Below, in pieces: positions 18,976-27,439 of a stretch of 40,066 bases of DNA. Positions within the stretch are counted from its first letter, which is position 1. Each line of letters begins with the position of its first letter. Source of the stretch: Actinomycetes bacterium (GTDB lineage: Bacteria > Actinomycetota > Acidimicrobiia > Acidimicrobiales > Microtrichaceae); assembly GCA_030621865.1 (NCBI GenBank), contig JAUXGW010000003.1:1-40066 (forward strand). Reading direction: 5' to 3'. The position numbers and the translations under genes were made by a program. A model generated the notes under the pieces. It ran no database searches. It worked only from the letters and a program-made list of their open reading frames with translations, and was not told where the DNA came from.

Positions 18976-19905
18976 GTGGAATGGGTAGAAACAAGCGCCA
19001 AAACGGTGGATTCCGCCACTGAGCTAGCACTCGACGAGTTGGGCGTGGCAGAAGCTGACGCCGAAATTCAAGTCCTCGAGGAGCCCAAACCCGGGCTGTT
19101 CGGACGCGTACGCGGTAGCGCCCGGGTGAAGGCACGGGTGGCTCCTCGCACTCCGCGACCGAAGCAGGACGGTCGTCGCCGCAGAGGCAAGGGGCAGGAC
19201 TCGGGTTCCGGAGCCGACAAGTCGGTCTCCGGCGACCGACCGGAGTCATCTGATGGCCAGCGCAAATCTGATGACCAGAAATCCAGGACCAAGGCCTCGC
19301 CGAAGACCTCCGCAAAAGACGAGGGCCCGAAGGCTGATCGCAAGGACGCTGCCAATCAGGCAGCCGGGTCATCTGCCAAGAACGAAAAAAGCCGCGGCGC
19401 CAGAAATCACAACAAGAACGACAACGGGGAGCGCGAGATGATGCCAGGGGACGAGCAGGTTCAGGTCGGATGTGCCTTTCTGCAGGGTCTTGTCGACGCC
19501 TTCGGTCTCAACGCCGAGGTTGACGGTGAACTGCGCGAAGACGGAATCCTTGCTTTCGAAGTCAGAGGTGAAGGGCTCGGGCTGCTCATTGGCCCCGGAC
19601 TTGGAACCTTGGACTCAGTGCAGGAAGTTTGCCGAAACGCCATTCAGCATGTGGCTGAAGGCCGTGAGTACGGCAAGGTTCGTCTGGACGTTGCCGGTGC
19701 TCGCTCAGATCGCACTGCAGCTCTGGAGGAGTTCACCAAGGCTGAATCGGCTTCGGTGATCGACTCCGGTGAAGAGGTCATTCTTGAGCCGATGTCGCGT
19801 ATGGATCGCAAGGTTGTGCATGATCTGGTGGCCGGACTGGATGACCTCGACACGGAGTCCGTCGGCGAGGAACCACGACGCCGGATTGTGATTCGCCCGG
19901 CTTGA
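18976..19905 (+). CDS. Jag/KhpB-like RNA-binding protein (Jag-N, KH, R3H)
   Basis: MEWVETSAKTVDSATELALDELGVAEADAEIQVLEEPKPGLFGRVRGSARVKARV; C-terminal MDRKVVHDLVAGLDDLDTESVGEEPRRRIVI (R3H); long Lys/Ser/Asp linker. Confidence 0.9.
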   Translation: MEWVETSAKTVDSATELALDELGVAEADAEIQVLEEPKPGLFGRVRGSARVKARVAPRTPRPKQDGRRRRGKGQDSGSGADKSVSGDRPESSDGQRKSDDQKSRTKASPKTSAKDEGPKADRKDAANQAAGSSAKNEKSRGARNHNKNDNGEREMMPGDEQVQVGCAFLQGLVDAFGLNAEVDGELREDGILAFEVRGEGLGLLIGPGLGTLDSVQEVCRNAIQHVAEGREYGKVRLDVAGARSDRTAALEEFTKAESASVIDSGEEVILEPMSRMDRKVVHDLVAGLDDLDTESVGEEPRRRIVIRPA

Positions 19906-19918
19906 GAGACGTCACGAA

Positions 19919-20668
19919 GTGACTTCGGACTCCGATTTGGCCCTTCTCGGGATCCTGTCGGAGTCACGTCGTCGAGGGCTGGTAGGCTCGGCGGCACTCG
20001 TTGATCAGCTGGAACACTCTCGGGGATTCTCGGACTTGCTCTCCGGGAAGTCCCCGTTGGGGTCATTGGCTCCGCCACCGCCGTCTGCGGCACTGCCCGA
20101 TAGGCCGCTGGCTGATACACCAGAGGAATTGAGAATACTGGATCTCGGCTCAGGTGGAGGCCTGCCGGCGCTGGTATTGGCTGTTGATCTGCTCGACTCG
20201 CGCGTTGTCCTCCTCGAGTCCGCTGCACGAAGATGTCGTTTCCTGGAGTGGGCCGTCGGGCGATTGGATATTGGCGACCGAGTTCAGGTGGTGCACGCCG
20301 GCGCAGAGGACGCCGCCCACAGTCCCCTGTTTCGAGAGTCGGTCCATGTGGTCTCCGCCCGTTCATTTGGTCCGCCGGCAGTTACGGCTGAGTGCGCGAG
20401 AGGATTCCTCGTCGACGGCGGTCATCTGATCGTCAGCGAGCCACCATCCGACAGTGCGCCATTCGGGGACAGTGCGCCGTCCGGGAACGGTCCCCTGATC
20501 AGAAAGTCCGATCGCTGGCCCAGCGGCCCTCTCGCCGTGTTGGGGTTTGGTGACCCGGAGTTTGTCCGGGTGCGTGGTGGCACATACGCGGTGATGAAGG
20601 CCATTGGTGACCTGTCGCCTGATGTGCCACGGCGACGTGGTGTGCCCCGCAAACGCCCACTGTTCTAG
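19919..20668 (+). CDS. rsmG: 16S rRNA (guanine-N7)-methyltransferase RsmG
   Basis: RILDLGSGGGLPALVLAVDLLDSRVVLLESAARRCRFLEWAV; GidB position upstream of parAB. Confidence 0.92.
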   Translation: MTSDSDLALLGILSESRRRGLVGSAALVDQLEHSRGFSDLLSGKSPLGSLAPPPPSAALPDRPLADTPEELRILDLGSGGGLPALVLAVDLLDSRVVLLESAARRCRFLEWAVGRLDIGDRVQVVHAGAEDAAHSPLFRESVHVVSARSFGPPAVTAECARGFLVDGGHLIVSEPPSDSAPFGDSAPSGNGPLIRKSDRWPSGPLAVLGFGDPEFVRVRGGTYAVMKAIGDLSPDVPRRRGVPRKRPLF

Positions 20669-20744
20669 GGATTCGCCTCCGCTCATTCAGGGATTCTCCC
20701 CTCTGCTCCTTCGGGGATTCTCCCCCTGTATCCAGGGATTCTCA

Positions 20745-20764
20745 GGTGTTCCACGTGGAACACC
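20745..20764. promoter_or_regulatory. parS: parS centromere-like site 1
   Basis: Perfect 20-bp palindrome GGTGTTCCACGTGGAACACC. Confidence 0.93.
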
Positions 20765-20804
20765 TCCCCGGTTCAAAATGTCCTGAGGGATCACCCTATG
20801 ACCG

Positions 20805-20820
20805 CGTTCCACGTGGAACA
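20805..20820. promoter_or_regulatory. parS: parS centromere-like site 2
   Basis: CGTTCCACGTGGAACA, 14-bp perfect palindrome core. Confidence 0.9.
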
Positions 20821-21006
20821 ATCGGATTGCAAGGAATGCTTGACCACGCGGGGAATACCGGCGAGGATGTCCCCTACTAGAGGTGCACCAGTCAGGTATA
20901 TGCAAGGGATATGCAGGGGCCTGGACCGTTACGGACGTCGCTACGACTTGTTCAGCAGCTGCTGACGTTCCCGTTACGGCTGGGCTCAACCCATCCGGGA
21001 GATGAA

Positions 21007-21933
21007 ATGATTGAACCCAGCGGGGCATCGGATCCCACCGCTTTGGACGAACCGATAGCCGACGTCGAGGTCACGCGGTCAACCGATGACTCCCCGGTCG
21101 AATCCCGATCCGAAGTCGAATCCCGCTCAGAAGAGGACGATCCTTCCCCGGTGGAACAGGCTCAGCCGAAACCGCCGCGAATTATTGCTCTGGCCAACCA
21201 GAAGGGTGGGGTGGGCAAGACCACCACTACCGTGAATCTGGGAGCATCACTGGCGGATCTCAATTACAGAGTCCTGGTGGTTGATCTGGATCCGCAGGGC
21301 AACGCCACCACAGGACTGGGAATCAACAAGCAGGTGCTTGATGAGACCATGTACGACGTCTTGTTGAACAAACTTCCGATCGATGACTGCATCGAGCCAA
21401 CGGAGGTACGAGGCTTGTTTGTTGCTCCGGCAAGCCTGGATTTGGCTGGCTCTGAGATTGAGTTGGTGTCCGCCTTCAGCCGCGAGGCCAAACTCAAGAC
21501 AGCACTCAAGGAAGTGGAGAACGAATACGATTTCATCCTGATCGACTGTCCGCCTTCGCTCGGACTGCTGACGGTGAATGCGCTGGTAGCGGCTACCGAG
21601 GTGATGGTTCCGATTCAGTGCGAGTACTACGCATTGGAGGGTCTTGCACAGCTCTCCCGCAATGTGGCGTTGGTTCGCGAGAATCTCAATCCCGGCTTGG
21701 AAATCGACTCCATCGTGATGGTCATGTACGACAGTCGTACGAAGTTGGCAGCACAGGTTGTCGGCGAGGTGCGATCGCATTTCGGCGACCGTGTCTGCAA
21801 GAACATGATTCCTCGGAACATCAAACTATCCGAAGCACCCTCGTATGGTCAGCCGGTCACCATCTACGACCCGAGTTCCAGGGGATCGGTTGCGTATCGC
21901 GAGTTGGCCAGGGAGATAAGCAATGGCGTCTAA
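21007..21933 (+). CDS. parA: chromosome partitioning ATPase ParA (Soj)
   Basis: IIALANQKGGVGKTTTTVNLGASLADLNYRVLVVDLDPQGNATTGLGI; start at 21007 preferred (GGGAGATGAA upstream). Confidence 0.96.
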   Translation: MIEPSGASDPTALDEPIADVEVTRSTDDSPVESRSEVESRSEEDDPSPVEQAQPKPPRIIALANQKGGVGKTTTTVNLGASLADLNYRVLVVDLDPQGNATTGLGINKQVLDETMYDVLLNKLPIDDCIEPTEVRGLFVAPASLDLAGSEIELVSAFSREAKLKTALKEVENEYDFILIDCPPSLGLLTVNALVAATEVMVPIQCEYYALEGLAQLSRNVALVRENLNPGLEIDSIVMVMYDSRTKLAAQVVGEVRSHFGDRVCKNMIPRNIKLSEAPSYGQPVTIYDPSSRGSVAYRELAREISNGV

Positions 21934-22855
21934 AGGCGGTCTTGGCAGGGGACTCAACTCTCTGATCCCCTCATCTCCCGAAGAGATCCTGGTGACGGAT
22001 GAGTCAACCCTTCGTGATGTTCCCCTCGAGCAAATTTCGACCAACCCGAATCAACCGCGCCGGAGCTTCGACGAGGAATCCCTTGAATCCCTGGCGGCGA
22101 GTATCAGGGAGATGGGTGTCCTCCAACCGCTGCTGGTTCGTGAGATCGACGGTGGGTACGAGCTGATTGCGGGAGAACGACGTTTGAGGGCAGCCAAGCG
22201 CTGTGGCCTCAAAGCAGTTCCGGTTGTGGTGCGGTCTGCAAGTGAAATCGCCTCGCTGGAGGAGGCCCTGGTGGAGAATCTCCATCGTCAGGACCTCAAT
22301 CCACTGGAAGAGGCTGCCGCATATCAGCTGCTGATCGAAGAATTCGGTCATACTCAGGATCAGGTTGCACAACGAGTTGGCAAGAGCCGCTCCGCAGTGG
22401 CGAACCTGCTTCGTTTGTTCCAGCTGACTCCGGCGGTTCAGAAGTTGGTCGCAGACGGCCTCTTGACGGCCGGCCACGCAAAGGCACTTCTGGCCCATCC
22501 TGATCGTTCCTATCAGGAAAGCTTGGCGATGAAGTCCGTGCGCGAAGCACTCTCGGTCCGCAAGGTCGAAGAGTTGGTCAAAGAGCGCTTGATGCTTGAG
22601 GATCAGCTGGGTGACGGGTCGAATGGATCGACAGAGAGCTCGAATGAAGACGATGAGTCCCCTGACTCAGGATCAGGTGACTCGCCAGATTCCAGCCTTC
22701 GTCCCCCAGGGCTGCTCGAACTCGAAGAGTTGCTCGCAGAGTACCTCGGTACTCGCGTCTCGATCTCAATGTCCGCCCGGCGGGGCAAGGTAACAGTTGA
22801 ATTCGCGGATCTGGAAGATCTTGAGAGGATCTACCGTCACATAATCGAGAAATGA
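21923..22855 (+). CDS. parB: chromosome partitioning protein ParB (Spo0J)
   Basis: GLGRGLNSLIP, PNQPRRSFDEESLESLAASIREMGVLQPLLVR, GERRLRAAKRCG, ENLHRQDLNPLEEA, HTH KSRSAVANLLRL. Confidence 0.97.
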   Translation: MASKGGLGRGLNSLIPSSPEEILVTDESTLRDVPLEQISTNPNQPRRSFDEESLESLAASIREMGVLQPLLVREIDGGYELIAGERRLRAAKRCGLKAVPVVVRSASEIASLEEALVENLHRQDLNPLEEAAAYQLLIEEFGHTQDQVAQRVGKSRSAVANLLRLFQLTPAVQKLVADGLLTAGHAKALLAHPDRSYQESLAMKSVREALSVRKVEELVKERLMLEDQLGDGSNGSTESSNEDDESPDSGSGDSPDSSLRPPGLLELEELLAEYLGTRVSISMSARRGKVTVEFADLEDLERIYRHIIEK

Positions 22856-22952
22856 AATCGCGCAGCGAATGGCGCGCTCTGGGTCCGAGTGTCCACGCGC
22901 TCGCATCTGGTACCCAGTAGTCAGAACAATGGGTTCACGTCGAGGCAAATTG

Positions 22953-22974
22953 GTTATCCACAGACGTGGATAAC
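22953..22974. promoter_or_regulatory. inverted pair of consensus DnaA boxes (perfect 9-bp inverted repeat, 4-nt spacer)
   Basis: GTTATCCAC-AGAC-GTGGATAAC; contains TTATCCACA (22954-22962). Confidence 0.75.
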
Positions 22975-22986
22975 TCTGTGGGTATA

Positions 22987-23015
22987 CCGAAGCTAAACTG
23001 CAGGTTGAGCTTCGG
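22987..23015. terminator. hairpin in the convergent parB/CwlM-like intergenic region, putative terminator
   Basis: CCGAAGCT-AAACTGCAGGTTG-AGCTTCGG, perfect 8-bp stem; no clear T-run. Confidence 0.55.
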
Positions 23016-23017
23016 GG

Positions 23018-24184
23018 TCAGGCGACGGGTTCGGAGGCCCAGCGTTCGAGCGCGCGGTGCAAAGAATTGACCACAAGGTCGTTCCTGCGCTCAGTGTCAC
23101 GAGTGTTCTGTTCACGAGTGGTTTCGTCGTGAGTGTTCTCGTTACGGGTGTTTCCCAGTTTGAGCAATACTGCCGGCGGCCGGGTTTCGCGCAGGATCGG
23201 TAACCTCATTCCTCGCGCCTCTCCCATTCTCAGGTCTGGAGTGGCAGGCATCTCCTTCAGGATCAGGTCTGCCAGCACATGCCCGCCGACCGACTCGAAA
23301 CCGGGAGTTGAGAAGTAGAACGTTTCCACCAAGTCATCGGTCCCCCGGAGGATTCCGAGGTAGAGGGATGCATCGAAATCGTTGGCGGCTTTCGCCTGAT
23401 CTGACCAGTCGCCGTCGGTCAGAGTCAAAGCTGATACTTGGGGACTCAATCTAGCTGCCAATGAGACAGTCAGAGGTTCTGCTGGTGTCTCTGACCCAAG
23501 GGCGATTCTTAGTGATTTCAGGTCAGCTTGGATCCGCTCGAGTTCCACGCGTTCGCGTACTGTCGTCACGGAAGCCGTTCCGGCCCTTCCCTGAAGGCGA
23601 ATCAGGGCTTCGAAGGTGTCCGGGCCACAAACCTCGTCGAAGATGAGGCCCGCGTTGCGCTGGAAACTACCGACCGCCTGACGAGTCATGGGCCCGAAGA
23701 TTCCATCGACCCGGCCAGAGTCGAATCCAAGGGTTCCGAGGCGCAACTGCACTTCCGAAACGTCTTCCCCGCGCATCATGGGGGACCGCAGGCAGAGCAA
23801 CCGGTCTCCGAAGTTGAATTCGGACTCCAGAAGCATCGCCCACGTGTGGATGTCGCACAATCCCGTGGCTTCCAGGCCTCTCGAGCGCTGGAACTGCCGA
23901 AGTGCTTGTTCGGTCGCTGAGTCGAAGCGACCCGGCCGGTCAGGGGCCGTCAGGCATCCGACCGCATCGAGGCGGCGTTGCAGATCGAGGACATCGGCTC
24001 CAGCCGAACCTGCGGATAGGGGAGTGGGTGCGGACGTGATGGCGACAATGCTACCCGTGTCTCCATCGGTGCTCGCTTCGAGCGCCGGCGTTGCCGTGTC
24101 CTCGGAGCTGCCCTCGCGGGAGTTGCTGTTCCCTTGCGCGATTTTGGCTGAGGAACGCGGACCCGGAGGGGAACGCGGCCTCAG
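23018..24184 (-). CDS. CwlM-like protein: two peptidoglycan-binding domains plus degenerate N-acetylmuramoyl-L-alanine amidase domain
   Basis: ORF track starts at TTG 23860, but the same open frame continues upstream with ADVLDLQRRLDAVGCLTAPDRPGRFDSATEQALRQFQRSRGLEATGLCDIHTWAMLL (first PG-binding domain); second domain EDVSEVQLRLGTLGFDSGRVDGIFGPMTRQAVGSFQRNAGL. End 24184 corresponds to a putative CTG start; uncertain. Confidence 0.75.
   Translation of the reverse strand: MRPRSPPGPRSSAKIAQGNSNSREGSSEDTATPALEASTDGDTGSIVAITSAPTPLSAGSAGADVLDLQRRLDAVGCLTAPDRPGRFDSATEQALRQFQRSRGLEATGLCDIHTWAMLLESEFNFGDRLLCLRSPMMRGEDVSEVQLRLGTLGFDSGRVDGIFGPMTRQAVGSFQRNAGLIFDEVCGPDTFEALIRLQGRAGTASVTTVRERVELERIQADLKSLRIALGSETPAEPLTVSLAARLSPQVSALTLTDGDWSDQAKAANDFDASLYLGILRGTDDLVETFYFSTPGFESVGGHVLADLILKEMPATPDLRMGEARGMRLPILRETRPPAVLLKLGNTRNENTHDETTREQNTRDTERRNDLVVNSLHRALERWASEPVA
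23098..23157. repeat. 4 x 15-bp degenerate tandem repeat in C-terminal tail of CwlM-like gene
   Basis: CACGAGTGTTCTGTT CACGAGTGGTTTCGT CGTGAGTGTTCTCGT TACGGGTGTTTCCCA; peptide GNTRNENTHDETTREQNTRDT. Confidence 0.8.
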
Positions 24185-24504
24185 AGAAGGGGCGCGAAGT
24201 CCTCAAGAAGCTGGGCCTTGCCCTTGGCGCCAACGATCCGCTTCACTTCGGCTCCGTCCTGGAATACGATCATGGTGGGAATGCTCATCACATTGAACTG
24301 CTGCGCGATGGCGGGGTTTTCGTCGACGTTGAGCTTGCCCACCTTGAGCTTACCGGCTTGTTCCTCGGCGATCTCGTGCAGGATGGGTGCAACCATCTTG
24401 CAGGGTCCACACCACTCGGCCCAGAAGTCGACCACGACCGGCTCGGAGGAAGAGTTGATCTCTTCGGAAAATGTGGAATCGGTGAGTTCGGAGACTACAG
24501 ACAT
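24181..24504 (-). CDS. trxA: thioredoxin
   Basis: VVVDFWAEWCGPCKMVAPILHEIAEEQAGKLKVGKLNVDENPAIAQQFNVMSIPTMIVFQDG; WCGPC. Confidence 0.97.
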   Translation of the reverse strand: MSVVSELTDSTFSEEINSSSEPVVVDFWAEWCGPCKMVAPILHEIAEEQAGKLKVGKLNVDENPAIAQQFNVMSIPTMIVFQDGAEVKRIVGAKGKAQLLEDFAPLL

Positions 24505-24624
24505 TCGTTTCTTGCCCTTCTGATTCGCGACTCCCCCGGAACGGAGGAACCGTGATGTTTGCATTACCAACAACCACTTGGGTTGCAGTTCAATTCCCGA
24601 TTGGGGGTTCTGCCCATTGGAGTT

Positions 24625-25584
24625 CTAAAGGCCTTGTTCTTCGAGCCAGCGCTCGGCATCGATGGCGGCCATGCAGCCGCTGCCGGCAGCGGTGATTGCC
24701 TGGCGGTACCAGTCATCCTGGACGTCTCCGCACGCGAACACGCCCTCAACGTCGGTGAGTGAGCGGGAATCGCGGGTCTGAAGGTATCCGTTGTCCTTCA
24801 GTTCCAATTGTCCGACAAAGAGGTCCGTGGATGGCCGGTGGCCGATTGCAACGAACAGGCCGGTCACTTCCAATACTGATTCTTCATCGGTCTTGACGTT
24901 CTTTGTCTTGAGGCCTTCGACCTTCTGATCGCCGATGATCTCTGTCACCACTGTGTCCCACTGGAACTTGAGCTTCGGGTTCTCCATCGCTCGGTCAACC
25001 ATGATCTTCGAGGCGCGGAGTTCATCGCGCCTGTGGATCACCGTGACGGAAGAGGCGAATCGGGAGAGGAACATCGCTTCTTCCACAGCCGAGTCGCCGC
25101 CACCGACCACCGCTATGTCCTGATCACGGAAAAAGAAGCCGTCGCAGGTGGCGCAGGTGGAAACGCCGTGTCCCAGGAGGGCGTCTTCACCGGGCAGGCC
25201 GAGCATCAGCGCCTGAGCACCCGTGGCCACGATCACCGCGGCAGCGGTGTATGTGGGTTCTGCGTCGGTGTCTCCCACCCAGATCTGGAATGGGTGTTCG
25301 GAGAACTCCACCTTCGAAACCTTGGCGGTAATGATCTCTGCGCCGAATCGTTCTGCTTGGGCTCGGAATCCACCCATCAGTTCGGGACCCTGGATTCCGT
25401 CGGGAAATCCCGGGTAGTTCTCCACGTCGGTGGTCAGCATCAACTGGCCGCCGGGCTGATCACTGGTTGAGGAAGGTTCACCCTCGATCAGCAGGGGTTC
25501 CAGGTTGGCACGGGCGCTGTAGATGGCGGCCGTCAGTCCAGCGGGACCCGAGCCGATGATGATGATCTTGCGTTGTTCCGACAT
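24625..25584 (-). CDS. trxB: thioredoxin-disulfide reductase
   Basis: IIIIGSGPAGLTAAIYSARANLEPLLIEG, CATCDGFFFRDQDIAVVGGGDSAVEEAMFL, FACGDVQDDWYRQAITAAGSGCMAAIDAERWL. Confidence 0.97.
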   Translation of the reverse strand: MSEQRKIIIIGSGPAGLTAAIYSARANLEPLLIEGEPSSTSDQPGGQLMLTTDVENYPGFPDGIQGPELMGGFRAQAERFGAEIITAKVSKVEFSEHPFQIWVGDTDAEPTYTAAAVIVATGAQALMLGLPGEDALLGHGVSTCATCDGFFFRDQDIAVVGGGDSAVEEAMFLSRFASSVTVIHRRDELRASKIMVDRAMENPKLKFQWDTVVTEIIGDQKVEGLKTKNVKTDEESVLEVTGLFVAIGHRPSTDLFVGQLELKDNGYLQTRDSRSLTDVEGVFACGDVQDDWYRQAITAAGSGCMAAIDAERWLEEQGL

Positions 25585-25718
25585 TCGTGTCTCCGATTCG
25601 TGGACTGGAGTGAACCCGGGCAAACCCGTCGGGGGACCGGTTCATTCCCGACCGTCTGGGTCTTGCAGGTGGATGGGATTGAGGGGATTGGGGGTGAATG
25701 GATACTTGCCTGAAGGCG

Positions 25719-26066
25719 TCAGTCAGTGGGTTTGCGGCGGCTCCACACAAACCAGCCGATCAACCACATGCCAACGGCGATCGTGAGGTAGGCGATCCAC
25801 ACGTCGCCGGGGATTACGTAGTTGAGAAACCTGACCAGGCCTGCGAAGAATGCAATCAGAATCGGGATCACGACGATCAGGGCGACGAGGCCGTACACCG
25901 ACGCTCTGACGACGTTCTGAATCGGGCCGGTGGTGCGGCTCCTGATCTTGTCGACCGTATCGACGATCAGATCCGCAACCTGATCGGTCCAATCGGGTTC
26001 GGCGGCGTCGTTCGCCGATCCGCCGGAATCAGGGTTGGGAACTGCAGAGGACGGATCGGTACTCAT
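25719..26066 (-). CDS. predicted membrane protein with two TM segments, unknown function
   Basis: ASVYGLVALIVVIPILIAFFAGLVRFLNYVIPGDVWIAYLTIAVGMWLIGWFVWSRRKPTD; coding context in trx-sig block. Confidence 0.65.
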   Translation of the reverse strand: MSTDPSSAVPNPDSGGSANDAAEPDWTDQVADLIVDTVDKIRSRTTGPIQNVVRASVYGLVALIVVIPILIAFFAGLVRFLNYVIPGDVWIAYLTIAVGMWLIGWFVWSRRKPTD

Positions 26067-26123
26067 CGGCGTCAGCATATGCGTTGGGAGCCACACGCTT
26101 GTGAAAGTGAGGCAGAAAGGGGA

Positions 26124-26816
26124 TCAGGGCACGTACAGACCAAGGATCGACCGGAGTCGCTCTCCCAACAACTGAATGGCTGCCTGGATTTGGTCGAACT
26201 GGTCCGGAACGTCCCCAACTTGCGGGGACTCACCGGTTTCAGCTGGATTATCGCCATTCTGGCGGTCCTGTCCGGCCGCGGGGGCGCTGAGGTCGGGGCC
26301 GAACTGTTCGGGCGCGGTCCCATTCGAACCGGATTCGCTGGTCGCTGCATCCGGTGTCGTTGCCTGCATTGCGGTCGAGTCGAAGCGCTCATTCTGGGTG
26401 GAGTTGACGGCGAACCATCCAACACCCACTCCGACCAGGAGGGTCACGGCCGCTGCCGCCAACCACTTGGGGGCTTGTCTCTTCTGCCTGAGCGGGGTGA
26501 CCGCAGCGGTTGTCTCCCCGGTGGTTTCGCCATTCTGGTCGGAAGACTCTTCGTCGAAGGCCGCCATGGCTCTGAGGACCATGTCGTCAGAGCGATCGGC
26601 AGACGGGGGATCGATCTGGCGAAGACCTTCCCGCGCACTGAGCATGAGGTTGGCCAAGTCCACGGCCTCCGGGTCAGCGCGGGTCCCCATTCGATCTGAG
26701 TCAGGAGGAAACTGTGAGTCAGCGAGGAAGGAGTCAACAAGTAAGGAGGCGCGCTGTTCCACGTCAGTTGCCGCAGCTTCGGGATGATTGTTGTGGGAAC
26801 CGGATGGATCAGTCAT
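26124..26816 (-). CDS. putative anti-sigma factor (single-TM protein coupled to ECF sigma)
   Basis: Overlaps upstream sigma gene; one TM (WLAAAAVTLLVGVGVGWFAVN), acidic cytoplasmic N-terminus. Confidence 0.65.
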   Translation of the reverse strand: MTDPSGSHNNHPEAAATDVEQRASLLVDSFLADSQFPPDSDRMGTRADPEAVDLANLMLSAREGLRQIDPPSADRSDDMVLRAMAAFDEESSDQNGETTGETTAAVTPLRQKRQAPKWLAAAAVTLLVGVGVGWFAVNSTQNERFDSTAMQATTPDAATSESGSNGTAPEQFGPDLSAPAAGQDRQNGDNPAETGESPQVGDVPDQFDQIQAAIQLLGERLRSILGLYVP

Positions 26817-27439
26817 GTCACCTTCGGGGATTCTGACGATTCGGAGGGCGAATTGGTTCCCGCGTGGGCGATGTCCGCACGATTGTCGGCCAATTGCCGC
26901 GCCAGTCGTGCCCGGCCTCGGGCGATCCGCGATTTCACCGTGCCCAGATTCAACTCCAGGATCGAGGCGATGTCGCCGTATTCGAGATCAGCCAGATCCC
27001 GCAGGATCACCACCACGCGATATTGCTCCGGCAGATCGTCAAGGGCCGCGCTCAGCTGATCTCGAAGCTCGTATTGCTCAATTCGTTGAGTCGGCTCTTC
27101 ATCGCTGGGGGCAGCAACCTCTGCGTACATTTCGCTTGGTGTTGGCAGGCGCTTGTGCCGGCGGATTTCATCCAGGCACGTGTTCGTGGTCACTCGGTAC
27201 ACCCAGGTCGAGAACGAACTTCGACCTTCAAATCGGCGTATTCCACGAGTGATGGCAATCATGGCTTCTTGGGTGGCGTCCTCGGCGTCGGATGGATTGA
27301 TGCACATTCGTCGACAGATTGCACTGATCCCGGGAAGATGGTTCCGTAGCAGTTGCTCGGCAGCGGGACGTTCTCCGGCGCGGGCCCGTTCGATCAGAAT
27401 GGCCTCGTCCGCATCAGCCTTTCGGTTTCCCACCCCCAT
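26813..27439 (-). CDS. ECF sigma factor, SigM-like
   Basis: DAEDATQEAMIAITRGIRRFEGRSSFSTWVYRVTTNTCLDEIRRHKR; LPEQYRVVVILRDLADLEYGDIASILELNLGTVKSRIARGRARL. Confidence 0.92.
   Translation of the reverse strand: MGVGNRKADADEAILIERARAGERPAAEQLLRNHLPGISAICRRMCINPSDAEDATQEAMIAITRGIRRFEGRSSFSTWVYRVTTNTCLDEIRRHKRLPTPSEMYAEVAAPSDEEPTQRIEQYELRDQLSAALDDLPEQYRVVVILRDLADLEYGDIASILELNLGTVKSRIARGRARLARQLADNRADIAHAGTNSPSESSESPKVT

Noticed and set aside
25698-26699. 333-aa plus-strand ORF
   Set aside because: Antisense to the 125-aa membrane protein and the putative anti-sigma gene; no domain signal.
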